Positions 10,343 to 21,345 of a stretch of DNA of 64,000 nt are shown here, in pieces. Positions within the stretch are counted from its first letter, which is position 1. Every line of letters starts with the position of its first letter. This DNA comes from Dromiciops gliroides (lineage: Eukaryota; Chordata; Mammalia; Microbiotheria; Microbiotheriidae): positions 476,240,617 to 476,304,616 of the forward strand of contig NC_057864.1 in the NCBI RefSeq assembly GCF_019393635.1, read 5' to 3'. The notes below the pieces were generated by a model. It ran no database searches. It was not told the DNA's origin and was given only the letters and a program-made list of their open reading frames with translations. The position numbers were made by a program, and so were the translations under genes.

Positions 10343-10749
10343 AACATCCAGGCCAACTCCAGTCATCCTGATGTATATCTTGCCCCTGGACCCAGATGGC
10401 ACTGGAGGAGAGGGTGAGGTTGGTAACCTTGCACAACCCTCCCTCACTTAAATCCAGTTGACTGCAAGTCATGACATCACCCTGATGTCATAGTCCTCTT
10501 TGTGAGCAAAGGACAAGCAACAACACACATGAGTGAATGGTGGCCAGGGAAGGGAGCTTCCATCTAAGAGGTCACAGGGACTGAAGGTGGAGCCATTGGG
10601 CAGTATTTTGTCACCACTTTGCTAGTAACAATGGAAATATTGATTGGATTATTGTTCCCTGGGCAAGAGTTGAAAGGAAGCTGAATGCTGGCAAACATGA
10701 GGCAGCAGGCCACATGGCAAGATGCCTACACAGAATTCCAGGAGTAAAG

Positions 10750-11340
10750 GCAAATGTTATGGAAGACAATTTGTAATTATCCTAGAAGAGGCACTAAACT
10801 GTATATGCCCCTCAACTCAGCAATGCCACTACTAGGCACATAACTCTAAAGAGATCCACAGAGGGACAATTCCCATAAACAGAAAAGATCTTTTAGGAGT
10901 CCTTTTTGGGGGTAGCAAAGAATAGAAGAATAGAGGGTGCTCGTCAATTCTGGACTAAGCCAACAAATCGTGGCATACGGCTGTGATGTAACATTATAGC
11001 ACCATAAGAAATGATGAATATAAAAAATTCAGAGAAATTGGGGAAGATCCAGATGAATGAATTCAGGGTAAGGCAAACCGAGCTGGGAGAACAATTGACA
11101 TGACGAACAGGGTGATGTCAAGAAAACACCTCGGACTGACTTGAGAACCAGGAGCAGTGAATGCAGTGACCAACCATGACTTCACCGGGCCAGAAATTTG
11201 GGGGGGGGGGTCACAACTATGGGCATAGAATGAGTCATCTGTTGTCAGATGTGGTCACTGTGTTTGTTTGTTTTTGCTAGCTTCTCCTTTCTGTTACCCA
11301 GGAGGATACAATGGGGGAAAATAAAGAATACCAAAACATT
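10750..11340 (+). mobile_element. L1-like LINE fragment (ORF2 3' end and 3' UTR)
   Basis: Diverged text of the L1 ORF2 terminus: AACTCAGCAATGCCACTACT, AAATCGTGGCATACGG, ATAAGAAATGATGAATATAA, ending GGGGGAAAATAAAGAATA. Not coding. Confidence 0.65.
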
Positions 11341-11659
11341 CCAAATGGAATAAGTTAAGGGTGTTATGTATTATAAGATTTCAGATGAAGGAAGAATCAA
11401 TCAACCTGGACTGAAGTGATCAAAGAATCTTTCTTGCATTGGAGATAAGCATTGGGGGATAGATGGAGTTTAGAGAGGCAGACAAGAAGGGGAAGGACCC
11501 ATCCCAGTGTAACAGAGGTGAGGGAAGGTACCCACCTGCTCCCATTACACTAGGTTAGGGAAATCAGTGTTGGCAGAGGTTCAAAGCAGAAATGAGCAAG
11601 GCATGCCCAGAAAAGCACTGGATGGTGTGGAGATAGAAAGAAATACCAAAAGTACCCTA

Positions 11660-12025
11660 GATTCTGCCCTTGGAGGCACCTAGGTGATATAGTGGACAGC
11701 ATGCTAAACCTGAATTCGGGAAGACCTGAGTTCAAATCTCACCTCAGAAGCTTAGTGTCGAGTCACTAAATCCCTCCTAGCCTCAGTTTCCTCAGTAGGA
11801 AACTGGAGATACTAATAAAACCTACCTACAAGGCTTACTGTGAAAATAAAATGAGAAATATTTGGGGGGGGGTTTTGGGGGGGGCAATGAGGGTTAAGTG
11901 ACTTGCCCAGGGTCACACAGCTACTAAGTGTCAAGTATCTGAGGCTGGATTTGAACTCAGGTCCTCATGAATCCAGGGCCAGTGCTTTATCCACTGCGCC
12001 ACCTAGCTGCCCCTAAATGAGAGAA
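11660..12025 (+). mobile_element. Old MIR/CORE-SINE interrupted by a young SINE
   Basis: GGAGGCACCTAGGTGATATA head, core and GTTTCCTCAGTAGG block; interrupted at 11861-12013, then GAGAATATTTGTAAGAGGGC. Confidence 0.75.
11861..12013 (-). mobile_element. CORE-SINE (Mar1/WSINE1 type)
   Basis: Full-length minus-strand copy. AAATGAGAAATATTT before and AAATGAGAGAATATTT after mark the target duplication. Confidence 0.92.
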
Positions 12026-12034
12026 TATTTGTAA

Positions 12035-12320
12035 GAGGGCTTTGGATCTAGACTGGAAGGAATTTCAGAAAATGTCTCCTCTAACCTTTTCATTTTACAG
12101 ATGAGAAAACTGAGGCCTGGAGAGATCCATATGCTCAGGGCTTGAAAGGACCTCATAATCCATCTAACCCAACACTCTCCTTTGTCAGATGAGGAAACTG
12201 ACACGTCAGTTAAATGACTTCCCAAAGTTATACAGTACAGCTAGCAGGCATCAGAGAAGGGATTTGAATCTAGGGCCTTGGAGGCCAAAACCAGCAGTCT
12301 TTCCACCATGCCAGACTACT
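12035..12320 (-). mobile_element. MIR SINE fragments
   Basis: Two diverged minus-strand MIR pieces: CATTTTACAGATGAGAAAAC, then CAGATGAGGAAACTGACACG with GATTTGAATCTAGGGCC. Confidence 0.7.
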
Positions 12321-13050
12321 TCCAAGGACATACAAATGCTAAGAATAGTCCCTTAAATATCTGACAAAAATAGTTTCAGCTGATCCCTAATGATGAGCAC
12401 ATATTACAGAGTGGCAGGTATCAGCATTTAAAAAGAAGGCTCATTCTATGAACTCCTTGACACTACTGATTGGGTTAGGTGGGGGATCCAGTAGACAGAT
12501 ACAAGAGTAGTTTTTGACCCAACCCCATGGAAATACCATTCTTTGGTCTGACCAGGCTCACAAGCTTTCTGTCAATAAAGACATGAACAAGGATGGCAGA
12601 GTCACAGTTGGGAATTCAGACATCTGAGGTTCTATAGTATGCCAACTCTTGGTCATTGTTGAGGTAGGCTGGAGACAGAGATCTTGAGAGGTGAAGAGAC
12701 TGAAGAAGTAGGAGGCCAGGGTATCCCAATGGGGTAGGGGTGGAGAAGATTGTGAGCCAGTTATTGAATGTAATGGGGGGCGGGGTGACCTGAAGGTCTA
12801 TATGTGACAGCAACAAAGATCTGGCCAGAACTTGAAAGGAGAAGAGATGTTTGCAGGATGATGATGGCCAAGGTCCGAAAGTGGTCAAGGGAAACAAGGT
12901 GTCACCTGACTCTTCCCCTGGCACCATGCATCCTGGGTTGTGAGAGGAGCAGCCAGTCTTGGAGAAGGTGCCAAGAGGTGTGACATCTTTAGAATAGAGC
13001 TGGGTTCAGTGATCATAAGAAGTTCGAAAGAATAGAAGAGAAAGAGATCA
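12320..13050. other. Unassigned intergenic stretch
   Basis: No gene, splice-linked exon or repeat recognised. The 103-codon minus-strand frame at 12616-12927 has no familiar motif. Confidence 0.5.
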
Positions 13051-13054
13051 AATT

Positions 13055-13220
13055 CAATGTTGGAAAGGACATTCGAGACCAGCTACACCAAACCCCTCAT
13101 TTTAAAGATAAGGAAACTGAGTTCTAAAGAGGTGATGCCACTTGTTTAGAGATGCACAATTATAACAAACAAAGCCAAGATTCCAACTTGAGTCATATGA
13201 CTCTGAAACCAGGGCTTTTT
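13055..13220 (-). mobile_element. MIR SINE
   Basis: Diverged MIR: CCCCTCATTTTAAAGATAAG, GAAACTGAGTTC, ACTCTGAAACCAGGGC. Confidence 0.65.
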
Positions 13221-13344
13221 TCATTATATCATAAGTAGAGGGAAAAGTTGCAAGGAAAAAGTAGAAAGGAATGGTGAGGACCAGAGTGGTATAGGACTGA
13301 ATTGAACATGGGAGGGAAGAGAAGAGAAGTGCAAGTAGCCAGAG

Positions 13345-13560
13345 TGGCCAGAGATAGGGTAGTTAGATAGCACAGTGGATAGAGCACCATCTCTGGAATA
13401 AGGAATACTCATCTTTCTGAGTTCAAATCTGGACTCACACACTGACTAGCTGTGTGACCCTGAGCAAGTCACTTAAACTCTGTCTCAGTTTCTTCTTTTG
13501 TAAATTGGGGATAATAATAGCACCTACATCCTAACTTTTGTTTACCTTATTTCTTCATCT
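13345..13560 (+). mobile_element. Old MIR/CORE-SINE
   Basis: GGTAGTTAGATAGCACAGTG head, GTGTGACCCTGAGCAAGTCA core, GTTTCTTCTTTTGTAAATTG. Confidence 0.75.
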
Positions 13561-13565
13561 TTAAA

Positions 13566-13858
13566 ATCATTGTTGTTTGTGCTTCATTCTCCAAGAGGAC
13601 CATGACAGATGTTATGATTTGCAATGAATTGGACTCAAGTGAAGGAGGGCTGTTCAAGGTCACCAACCTCACTCTCTCCTCCAGAACCATCTGGGTGCAG
13701 TGGCAAGATATACAGGACAACTGGAAATGTGTCTGGATGTTTTAAGGCAATTGGGGTCAAGTAACTTGCCCAGGGTCACACAGCAAGTAAGTGTCTGAGG
13801 TGAGATTTGAACTCAGGTCCTCCTGACTCCATGTCCAGTATGCCACCTAACTGCCCCT
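13566..13858 (-). mobile_element. Composite SINE (MIR-type head plus distinct tail)
   Basis: Minus strand: tail first (TTGTTGTTTGTGCTTCATTC, AGGGCTGTTCAAGGTCACCA), then GGCAATTGGGGTCAAGTAAC and a SINE head ending at 13858. Same composite as 44507-44812. Confidence 0.78.
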
Positions 13859-13867
13859 TATCTTTTT

Positions 13868-14012
13868 TTTTTTTTTGCGGGGCAATGGGGGTTAAGTGAC
13901 TTGCCCAGGGTCACACAGCTAGTATGTGTCAAGTGTCTGAGGCTAGATTTGAACTCAGGTAACTCCTGAATCCAGAGCCGGTGCTTTATCCACTGCGCCA
14001 CCTAGCTGCCCC
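13868..14012 (-). mobile_element. CORE-SINE (Mar1/WSINE1 type)
   Basis: Full-length minus-strand copy. Target duplication TGCCCCTTATCTTT on both sides. Confidence 0.93.
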
Positions 14013-14094
14013 TGCCCCTTATCTTTAAAAAATCTTTTAAAATGGGGATAATAAAAACACTTACCTCCCAGGACTGTTGTAAGGACCAACACCT

Positions 14095-14206
14095 GGGGCA
14101 GCTGGGGCTCTGGATTCAGAAGTTACCTGAGTTCAAATCTAGCCTCAGACACTTGACGCTTACTAGCTGTGTGACCCTCAGCAAGTCACTTAACACTTAT
14201 TGCCCC

Positions 14207-14240
<34 letters not shown>

Positions 14241-14247
14241 TAATGAG
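14095..14247 (+). mobile_element. CORE-SINE with internal head deletion
   Basis: Lacks about 20 bp of the head (GCAGCTGGGGCTCTGGATTC) and ends in an A run of over 30. TAAGGACCAAYACCT flanks it. It sits in a MIR tail that resumes at 14260. Confidence 0.9.
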
Positions 14248-14429
14248 TAAGGACCAATACCTCTCGGGGCTGTTGTAAGGACCCAATGAGATAATATTTG
14301 TAAAGTGCTTAACACAGTTCCCAGCACATAATAGGAGTAGTAGTGGTGGTGGTAGTGGTTAACAGAGGACATGGATCCTGGAAGATAGAAAATTTAAATG
14401 GCAATAGAACATTTATTTAAAATTATCCA

Positions 14430-14600
14430 GAGTCAAAGGACCAGAGTTTGAATGCAGGCTTGTGTGACTATGAACAAGTTTTTTTTTTTTTATCTCTCTG
14501 GGCTTCAGTTTATTTATCAGTAAAACGATCAGGTTGAACAAGATGATCCTTGGGTTTCCTGTCACTCCTAAATTTATTTGCCTTAGTATCTGAAAAAGCA
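14430..14600 (+). mobile_element. MIR SINE fragment
   Basis: GTGTGACTATGAACAAG, TCTGGGCTTCAGTTTATTTA and GATGATCCTTGGGTTTCC are diverged MIR blocks. Confidence 0.6.
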
Positions 14601-14717
14601 TCATCAGGAAGAGGAATTAGATATGATCTAGTTGGCCCCAGAGGGTGGAACAGTGGGTCCCAGCAGTGGGTAGAAGTTACAGAGAGGTTAATTTTGGTTT
14701 AATAAAAGCCAGTATCC

Positions 14718-14880
14718 TGGGGCAGCTAAGTGGTGCAGTGTATAAAGCTCCAGCCCTGGATTCAGGAGGACTTGAGTTCAAAATCCAGCCTCAGACACTT
14801 GACACTAGCTGTGTGACCTTGGGCAAGTCACTTAACCCTCATTGCCCCGTGCGAAAAAAAAGGAAAGAAAAAAAGAAAAA
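14718..14880 (+). mobile_element. CORE-SINE (Mar1/WSINE1 type)
   Basis: Near full-length plus copy with an impure A/G tail. Confidence 0.9.
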
Positions 14881-14904
14881 GCTAATGTCCCAAACTAATT
14901 GAAA

Positions 14905-15085
14905 CTGAGGCCAGCAACACTGTGGTACAGTGGAAAGACCATTGCGTTTAAAGTCAGAAGTCCTGGGTTCTAATCCCTACTCTGCCACATACTACCTGTG
15001 CAACCTTAGGTTAAGTCACTTCACCTTGATGGGCCTCCGTTTCTTCACCTGTAAAATGACAGGATTGGACTCAAACATCCTCAAT
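14905..15085 (+). mobile_element. MIR SINE
   Basis: TGGTACAGTGGAAAGACCAT head, TAATCCCTACTCTGCCACAT, TCACCTGTAAAATGACAGGA. Confidence 0.75.
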
Positions 15086-15257
15086 TCTAAGTAAATGATC
15101 CCATGGCCACATGTTGGGGGTAGGAAGAGGGTTGGTGAAGGGATGACAGACCAGATACAGGTTGGCCCAGGTGACTTTGGAGGTCCTTCCTGTCTTAGAT
15201 TTAGTGACTGTGAAAAAAAGGAAGATGGCACAAGAGGGATGAAAGGCTTTCAAGAAC

Positions 15258-15405
15258 AAGGGCAGCTAGGTGGCACAGTTGGATAAAGCACAGGCCCTGG
15301 ATTCAGGAGGACCTGAGTTCAAATTCGGCCTCAGACACTTGACACCAGCTGTATGACCCTGTGCAAGTCACTTAACCCTCATTGCCCTGCAAATAAATAA
15401 ATAAA
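15258..15405 (+). mobile_element. CORE-SINE (Mar1/WSINE1 type)
   Basis: Near full-length plus copy with an (AAAT)n tail and a short deletion before the core. Confidence 0.9.
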
Positions 15406-15504
15406 ATACAAAACACTGGTGATACAATTATAAAAGGAGGCCAGTGAAGGGAAAGACTAAGAGGGAAGAAAACGAGACAATTATAGCTGGAGATGGAGCC
15501 CAAG

Positions 15505-15670
15505 GGTTTTTTTGTTTGTTTTTTGTTTTTTTTAAGTGAGGCAATTGGGGTTAAGTGACTTGCCCAGGGTCACACAGCTACTAAGTATTAAGTGTCTGAG
15601 GCCGGATTTGAACTCAGGTCCTCCTGATTCCAGGGCCGGTGCTCTATCCACTGCGCCACCTAGCTGCCCC
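15505..15670 (-). mobile_element. CORE-SINE (Mar1/WSINE1 type)
   Basis: Full-length minus-strand copy of the CCCCAATTGCCTC subfamily. TGGAGCCCAAG on both sides. Confidence 0.93.
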
Positions 15671-15759
15671 TGGAGCCCAAGTTTTAAAAGGACACATTCA
15701 GACAGTTGAAAGAGAGATGAGAGATTATGAATAAAGAAATGAATAAAGAAACAAACAAC

Positions 15760-15867
15760 CACAAAAATAAAAAATAAATGAATGGATAAATAAATAAGTG
15801 AGTATATGAGTGAATGAATAAGTAGATAGATAGATAAATGATATAGATAGATAGATGATACATAAAT

Positions 15868-15902
<35 letters not shown>

Positions 15903-15905
15903 GAA
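15760..15905. repeat. (GATA)n / AAAT-rich microsatellite
   Basis: AATAAATAAATGAATG repeats grading into GATA tetranucleotides, the longest run at 15866-15902. Confidence 0.93.
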
Positions 15906-16325
15906 GAAAATGGGTAGAAAGGGTTTTAAGAGGTAAAAGGTGGAGCTACTTCAATGCACTTTGACATCCTTAAGTTGCAATTACTTCTGGTGTTTCTGGA
16001 TCAGACTCCTATGGAGAATCAAGGGTTGAGTGTTGGAAAAAGGGTTGGAAAATGGGCTCCATTTCATATCTGATTCATTTTCTGTTTTAGCTTCCTTCCT
16101 GAATGAACAAGCCCACCACACTTCAAGTTGCCAAAGCCAATTCAAGTCATCCCTAAATTTTCCCTCAATTGCCACAGCTTCCCTACCCTCCACACCAGGA
16201 GGCGATTACTCCAGACATTATTTCACCATTGTCTCCAAGCCAACATCTGGATCCGCTGAATTCTCAGATGAATTTTCCTCTTCGGAATCTTTAGTTTTTC
16301 TCATTTTTGTCCTTCATTATTTGTA
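15906..16325. other. Unassigned intergenic stretch
   Basis: A 98-codon + frame at 16030-16326 and its antisense frame show no known motif, splice context or poly(A) signal. No call made. Confidence 0.5.
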
Positions 16326-16570
16326 GCCTGTGCAAGTAGGTGGCACAGAGGATAGAATGTTGGACTAAGAATCAAGAAGATCTGAGTGCAAATCCCATTG
16401 CTGGTACTTGCTGGCTGTGTGACCCTGGGCAACTCATCTAACTGCTCTCAGCCTCAGTTCCTTCATTTGTAAAATCGGGACAAATATAGGACCTACTTCA
16501 CAACACAAATGAGATAATGTATTAAAGTGCTTTGCAAATCCTAAAGTATTATATAAACACTTGTTATTAT
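16325..16570 (+). mobile_element. MIR-type SINE, near complete
   Basis: GTAGGTGGCACAGAGGATAG head, GCTGTGTGACCCTGGGCAAC core, TAATGTATTAAAGTGCTTTG tail and TTATTATTAT end. Confidence 0.8.
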
Positions 16571-16586
16571 TATAAAATAGAATTGT

Positions 16587-16736
16587 GGGGGGCAGCTAGG
16601 TGGCACAGTGGATAAAGCACCAGCCCTGGATTCAGAAGTACCTGAGTTCAAATTCAGCCTCAGACACTTGACACTTACTGGCTGTGTGACCCTGGGCAAG
16701 TCACTTAACCCCCATTGCCCCGCCAAAAAAAAATAG
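16587..16736 (+). mobile_element. CORE-SINE (Mar1/WSINE1 type)
   Basis: Full-length plus copy. Target duplication AAAATAGAATTGTG / AAAATAGAATGGTG. Confidence 0.92.
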
Positions 16737-16929
16737 AATGGTGAAAATGAGCATTGATATTATTATCTACATGAGAAACATGGAGGTCATATTAGAGAGC
16801 TAGTCCAGCTCTGTCACTTTAAAGAGGAGAAAACAGAGGAGATATGACTTCTCCAGGGGCCAAGCCAGGAGGTAAACACAAGTCTCTCTTTTCCACAGCT
16901 CAGTGTCAGAAATAGATTTCCAGCTTGAT

Positions 16930-17065
16930 CATGGGATCATAGGCCAAGAACTGGACGTGAGCTCAGAGGTCATCTAGTTCAACCCTATTTATGGATGAAA
17001 AAACTGAGGCCCAGAGAAAGGGAGGGACTTGCCCTAGGTCACACTGTTAAGAAGTGACAGGGTCA
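16930..17065 (-). mobile_element. MIR SINE fragment
   Basis: CATCTAGTTCAACCCTATTT, AAACTGAGGCCCAGAGAAAG, CCTAGGTCACAC. Confidence 0.65.
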
Positions 17066-17281
17066 GATGATCAGATTGAAAACAAAAAAAAAGTAAAGAA
17101 AGAGAGTCATTGGGTTGTTGTTTTTAAAATGCAGAGAAGAAAACAGAACAAAACTAAGGTACTCTGGAAATAGACAGACAAGCTGGACAGCTTTGGAGAT
17201 GATGTGCTGAATTTATTATCATGCTTCTGAAGGGAAAAGGGAAGCTGTCTGCAATACAGATTCATGGTGTTATAGACAGTC

Positions 17282-17560
17282 CTTCTTTTCTGCTTTGCTT
17301 TGTAGTTGGAAATGCTTGTCTTATTTAGTGTTAGCTAAATTCAGAATAAAGAGAAAGACAGAGAGGAAGGAAGGAAGGAAGGAAGGAAGGAAGGAAGGAA
17401 GGAAGGAAGGAAGGAAGGAAGGAAGGAAGGAAAGGAGGAAGGAAAGGAGGAAGGGAGGGAGAGATGGGAGTAAGGAAGGAGGAAAAGAAGGAGAGAAGAA
17501 GGGAGAGAAGGAGAGAGGGAGGAAGAAGGTAGAGATAGAAAGGGAAAGAAAGAAGCCAGC
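17282..17560 (+). repeat. Duplicated segment with (GGAA)n expansion, copy 1
   Basis: An ~80-bp lead (TCTGCTTTGCTTTGTAGTTG to CAGAATAAAGAGAAAGACAG), then about 70 bp of pure GGAA and impure purines ending GAAAGGGAAAGAAAGAAGCC. The same lead and end recur at 19144-19312. Confidence 0.85.
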
Positions 17561-18184
17561 TCAGTTTGCTTTATGACTTCAATTGTTATTTTCTCATTTT
17601 CCCATTTTATTTCCTTCTGTTTATCTTGTTTCCCCACCCCCACCCCCCCTTGGGGTCAGCCACTGCCTTGTTCATGTTCTGCAGTCTGGGCTAAAGCCTG
17701 GCCTCACATACCCTGTTCCATTTTCTCTCCTTGGCCACTTTTTAGATTTTCTTCTGAGGACAAGCCTCAAATACTTTGAAATATGAAGTTTATGTTTTGG
17801 TTGTGTTTTTGCTCCTCAGATGAGAGTGGTGCAGATGTTCTCCCTGTCTCCGCTGCTATTTAGAGATTGTTTTTGCATTTTCATCCACTCCCTTGGGTTC
17901 AATTATCATCTCTGTACCCATGGCTTCCAACTCTACATATCCAGCCATAATCTTTTTATCTGAACACTAGCCCTCCCCAACGGTCAGACACAATAGTTGG
18001 ACAGCTCCACTGAGGTGTCTCATTGGCCCCTCAGACTCAACACTCAGACTGAGCTCATCTTCTTTTCTCCTAATCCCATATTTCCATCAAAGGTGCCACT
18101 ATCGTCTTTCTCACTCACAGGTTCATAACCCCAGAGTCATCTTTAACTGCCTTCTCACCTTCTACTTCTAACCACAGGATCAAA

Positions 18185-18345
18185 AGATTCTAGACTCTGC
18201 TAGACCTCAGAGGCCTTATAATCCAACTCCCTTATATTATAGATGAGGAAACTGAGGCCCAGCAAGGTGACTAGCCTGAGATCACAAAAACAGAATGAGG
18301 CAGAACTGGGATTTTTAAACACAGGCCCTCTGGCTCTCTTTCCAC
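18185..18345 (-). mobile_element. MIR SINE inside L2
   Basis: GATTCTAGACTCTGCTAG, TATAGATGAGGAAACTGAGG, CCAGCAAGGTGACTAGCC. Confidence 0.65.
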
Positions 18346-18547
18346 TGAACCAGTCAATGTTGAGTATTGCTGGGTTTTGCCACCAACAGCCCTCTCCCCT
18401 CTGGTTTCTCTCGACTCCCATAGCCACCACAAGTTCAGGCCTTCCTCACTGATTTCCCTGATTCTACTTTCTCCCCTTTTCATCGTGTTCAGTCACTCAG
18501 TTGCCAACATAATCTCCCTAAGACACAGGTCTAACTATGTCACTCCT

Positions 18548-18700
18548 TTTTGTTTGTTTGTTAGTGCGGGGCAATGGGGGTTAAGTGACTTGCCCAGGGT
18601 CACAAAGCTAGTAAGTGTCAAGTGTCTGAGGCCAGATTTGAACTCAGGTACTCCTGAATCCAGGGCTGGTGCTTTATCCACTGCGCCACCTAGCCACCCC
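18548..18700 (-). mobile_element. CORE-SINE inside L2
   Basis: Full-length minus-strand copy with a 17-bp target duplication CTAACTATGTCACTCCT (18531-18547 and 18700-18716). Confidence 0.95.
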
Positions 18701-18849
18701 TAACTATGTCACTCCTGTGCTCAAAGACCTTCAGGGACTCCCTACTGCCTCCCAAATAAAATACAAAATCCTTCTAGTATGTAAAACCCTTTGTAGTCTG
18801 GCTATAGCCCAACTTTCTAGGTTTACTTCCCCTTATTACTTCTCTTCAT

Positions 18850-18985
18850 AAAAAGCAGAATAGTATAGTGCATGGAAAGATAACCATGGAGTCAGAAATA
18901 TTCAAGTTCAAATCTACCCTCTGACACATCCTGGTTTTGTGACCCTGGACAAATCAACTGAACCACTCAGTGCTCTGAGAAACTT
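18850..18985 (+). mobile_element. Old MIR-type SINE
   Basis: AAGCAGAATAGTATAGTGCA head, TTGTGACCCTGGACAAATCA core. Confidence 0.65.
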
Positions 18986-19143
18986 TCCACAACTACAGTG
19001 CTCCAGAGAAGGCATCAACATGCTCTGGTGGAAGACTATCCTCGCCAGAAGTTCTGTGACATGAAATCACAGATCGAATCCGAATTCCTTTCTCCCCTCT
19101 TCCAGTTCCTACACTCTGTATTCCAACCAAACTGACTTGAGTC

Positions 19144-19312
19144 CTTTCTTCTGCTTTGCTTTGTAGTTGGAAATGCTTGTCTTATTTAGGGTTAGCTAAG
19201 TTCAGAATAAAGAGAAAGACAGACAGAGAAGAAGGAAGGAAGGAGGGAAGGAGAGAGGGAGGAAGGAGAGAGAGAGGGAAGGAGGTAGAGAAAGAAAGGG
19301 AAAGAAAGAAGC
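19144..19312 (+). repeat. Duplicated segment with short purine tract, copy 2
   Basis: Same lead and same GAAAGGGAAAGAAAGAAGCC end as 17282-17560, but with a short unexpanded purine middle. It sits inside L2 3' sequence. Confidence 0.85.
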
Positions 19313-19639
19313 CTTTCCTCCTCATCTTCACCTCCTAGATCCCTTGGCTTCTTTCAAGGCTCAACTAGATGCCACCTCCTGAGGGAAGCCTCTCAAGATC
19401 CCCCTGGGCAACAGTACAGGCTCCTCCCACAAGCTCTTGTGCTTCTACATATCTGTGAATGTGCAGCATCCTCCAGCATAACCAAACCTCCTGAGGAGAG
19501 ACCATCACTTTCATCTTTGTATCACCAGCACCAGATACATTGTATCTGTAGAACAGAACGGAATCACAAAGTAGCCTGGCTTTGAATTGCATCTGTATTG
19601 TTTGATTCTGACATTATTGAAATCCAACTTTCTGGCATG

Positions 19640-20090
19640 TCGATCTCTGCCTTTTTATATAGAAAAAATAATTTAGATATCACTTTAATATAACATAGTA
19701 TGTATGTATTATGTTATATATCTTCACATATAAAATAGTTATATAATCTTATATATGTGTGTATGAAATAGAATTTGTAGACTTTATATAATGTATTTGT
19801 AGATAAATATTTCATATGATATATTTATGTATGGTTTTACATATTTTATTTATTGTTTTATATGTTTACATACATATTCTATATTGTTTATAAAAATTTG
19901 TGTGACATATTTACAGGTGAAATCTATTTTATAAATTATTTGTATATACTGTATTTGCATTTAAAATTTGTGTGTATCATTTGTATATAATATATTTCTA
20001 TCTAAATATTTCCTATTTTATTTTACATGATATATTTATAAAATTTATTTCTGTTTTTTTTCTGACTTTTTATATTTGCTGAGATCCTTT
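19640..20090. other. AT-rich stretch
   Basis: Long TATAT/ATTT-rich block without coding or repeat identity that I recognise. Confidence 0.7.
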
Positions 20091-20835
20091 TTTAAAGTCC
20101 AAGCATTAGGGAGAATGATCTGAATGATGTTTTGTTAGTGCAAGGCTGATTAAATATCAAATACAGTTTTGTAACAAGTTAATCCAATTTCAATCTGGTG
20201 GTGTTCATTTTGAGAAGACACGCTACAACTGGAGATAAATGTGATGAGAAACGAACTGGGTCGGGGGAGACTCTCGGTAGAAAAACAGGGGAGAGATGAT
20301 GAGAAATCCAGGGATAGGGTATTAATGATGAAAAGGGAACTGTCAGCTGCCCTTGAGAAACTATGGATCAGAAAGCATGGGGAGTCTTTAGAAGGGGGAG
20401 GGGAGGTGGGGAAGTTTCTAGTACAAACAGCAAAGCCCAGGAACAGAAACTCCTTAAGGAGCAGCTGGGGTGGGGGAAGGTTGGAGGGAGGTTGTGGGCT
20501 CAGGGGAAGGGGACTACCAAGGAGGACAAGCTGAGGGGGGATACAGGGGTGGGGGAGCTGTTCAAAGCCTGGTTCTTGTTTGTATCAACGAGAGCTGAAG
20601 CACAGGAGTACTGGTCTGTGTAAGGCCCACACCTGCCTCTGAACCTGTCTCAAGGCTCCATAGGTGATGTCCGCAGGTGCGGCTGCTCCTTGCTCTCTTC
20701 ACACAGACCGAACCCCTCCGTGCCTCAGTGGGTGCCCGCAATAGTGTTACAGAAAAGAAACAAACCCATCACCTCCTGGCCACTGTTCTGACGATGAGCC
20801 AGTCCCTGCTCATGGCCAAGTTTTAGAAGACAGAT
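20091..20835. other. Unassigned stretch, A/G-rich
   Basis: G-rich purine sequence at 20230-20580 gives open frames (20241-20534, 20363-20623) of low complexity. No gene evidence. Confidence 0.5.
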
Positions 20836-20990
20836 ATGCCATGGAGAAGAGCATGGGATTTGGAGTCAGAGGATCTGAGTTCAAGACCTGTCACTGCTCC
20901 TGGACAAATAGATGAACATTTCTGGAGCTCGGTTTCCTCATCCATAAAATGAGGGGGTCAGACTAGCTGGCCCCCAAATCCTGGAACCCT
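20836..20990 (+). mobile_element. MIR SINE
   Basis: GCATGGGATTTGGAGTCAGA, GAGTTCAAGACCTGTCACTG, TTTCCTCATCCATAAAATGA. Confidence 0.75.
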
Positions 20991-21159
20991 TTAAGCCAGC
21001 CAGGTCTAGAAAGTCATTCTAGTACTTTTCAGGTTGTGGCAGAATTTGTGCTCGGTCTTGGGGAACTGAATTTCTCCTCCACCCCTGCATATCACATGAG
21101 AGGAGGCCTGAGTAGAGGACAATAGTACACAGTGCAGTGACAGGCTGGGGCACTTTAAA

Positions 21160-21345
21160 AGGGTTACCAAGCTGGGCACCTGCAGAGAAAGAAACTGAAG
21201 CCCAGAGAAGTTAGAAGCCTTGCTCAGGCTCTTAGGAAAGGGAGCCTGATGTAGCAGAGAGCTGGTCTCCAGGACAGGAAGATCTGGGTTCAAGTTGAGC
21301 CTCTGACTCAGATTGGCTGTGTGACCTTTCAACACTCTAGGCAGC
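21160..21345. mobile_element. MIR SINE fragments
   Basis: Minus piece (CAGAGAAAGAAACTGAAGCC), then plus piece (GATCTGGGTTCAAGTTGAGC, GGCTGTGTGACCTTTC). Confidence 0.6.

Larger units (their letters stand above)
9030..10520 (+). mobile_element. Composite SINE (MIR-type head plus distinct tail), split by a nested element
   Basis: Head 9030-9145 ends in AATTGCC and A-rich sequence; the tail resumes at 10343 with AACATCCAGGCCAACTCC and ends AAAGGACAAGCAACAAC. The same head-tail order is uninterrupted at 44507-44812. An L1-like element is inserted between (9145-10342). Confidence 0.72.
17885..19540 (+). mobile_element. L2 LINE, reverse-transcriptase 3' part and 3' UTR
   Basis: L2-type text in order: TTCAATTATCATCTCTGTAC, CTCAACACTCAGACTGAGCT, CCAGAGTCATCTTTAACTGC, GACACAGGTCTAACTATGTC, AAGACCTTCAGGGACTCC and CTTTCAAGGCTCAACTAGAT. 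Interrupted by MIR pieces, a young SINE (18548-18700) and the duplicated purine segment (19144-19312). Heavily mutated, not coding. Confidence 0.82.

Noticed and set aside
17295-17643. KEGR-, FLPS-, EKKRK- and FLSF-repeat frames (also near 21494-21835, 43058-43330, 61439-61796)
   Set aside because: Translations of GGAA, GAAAA and GAAA microsatellites.
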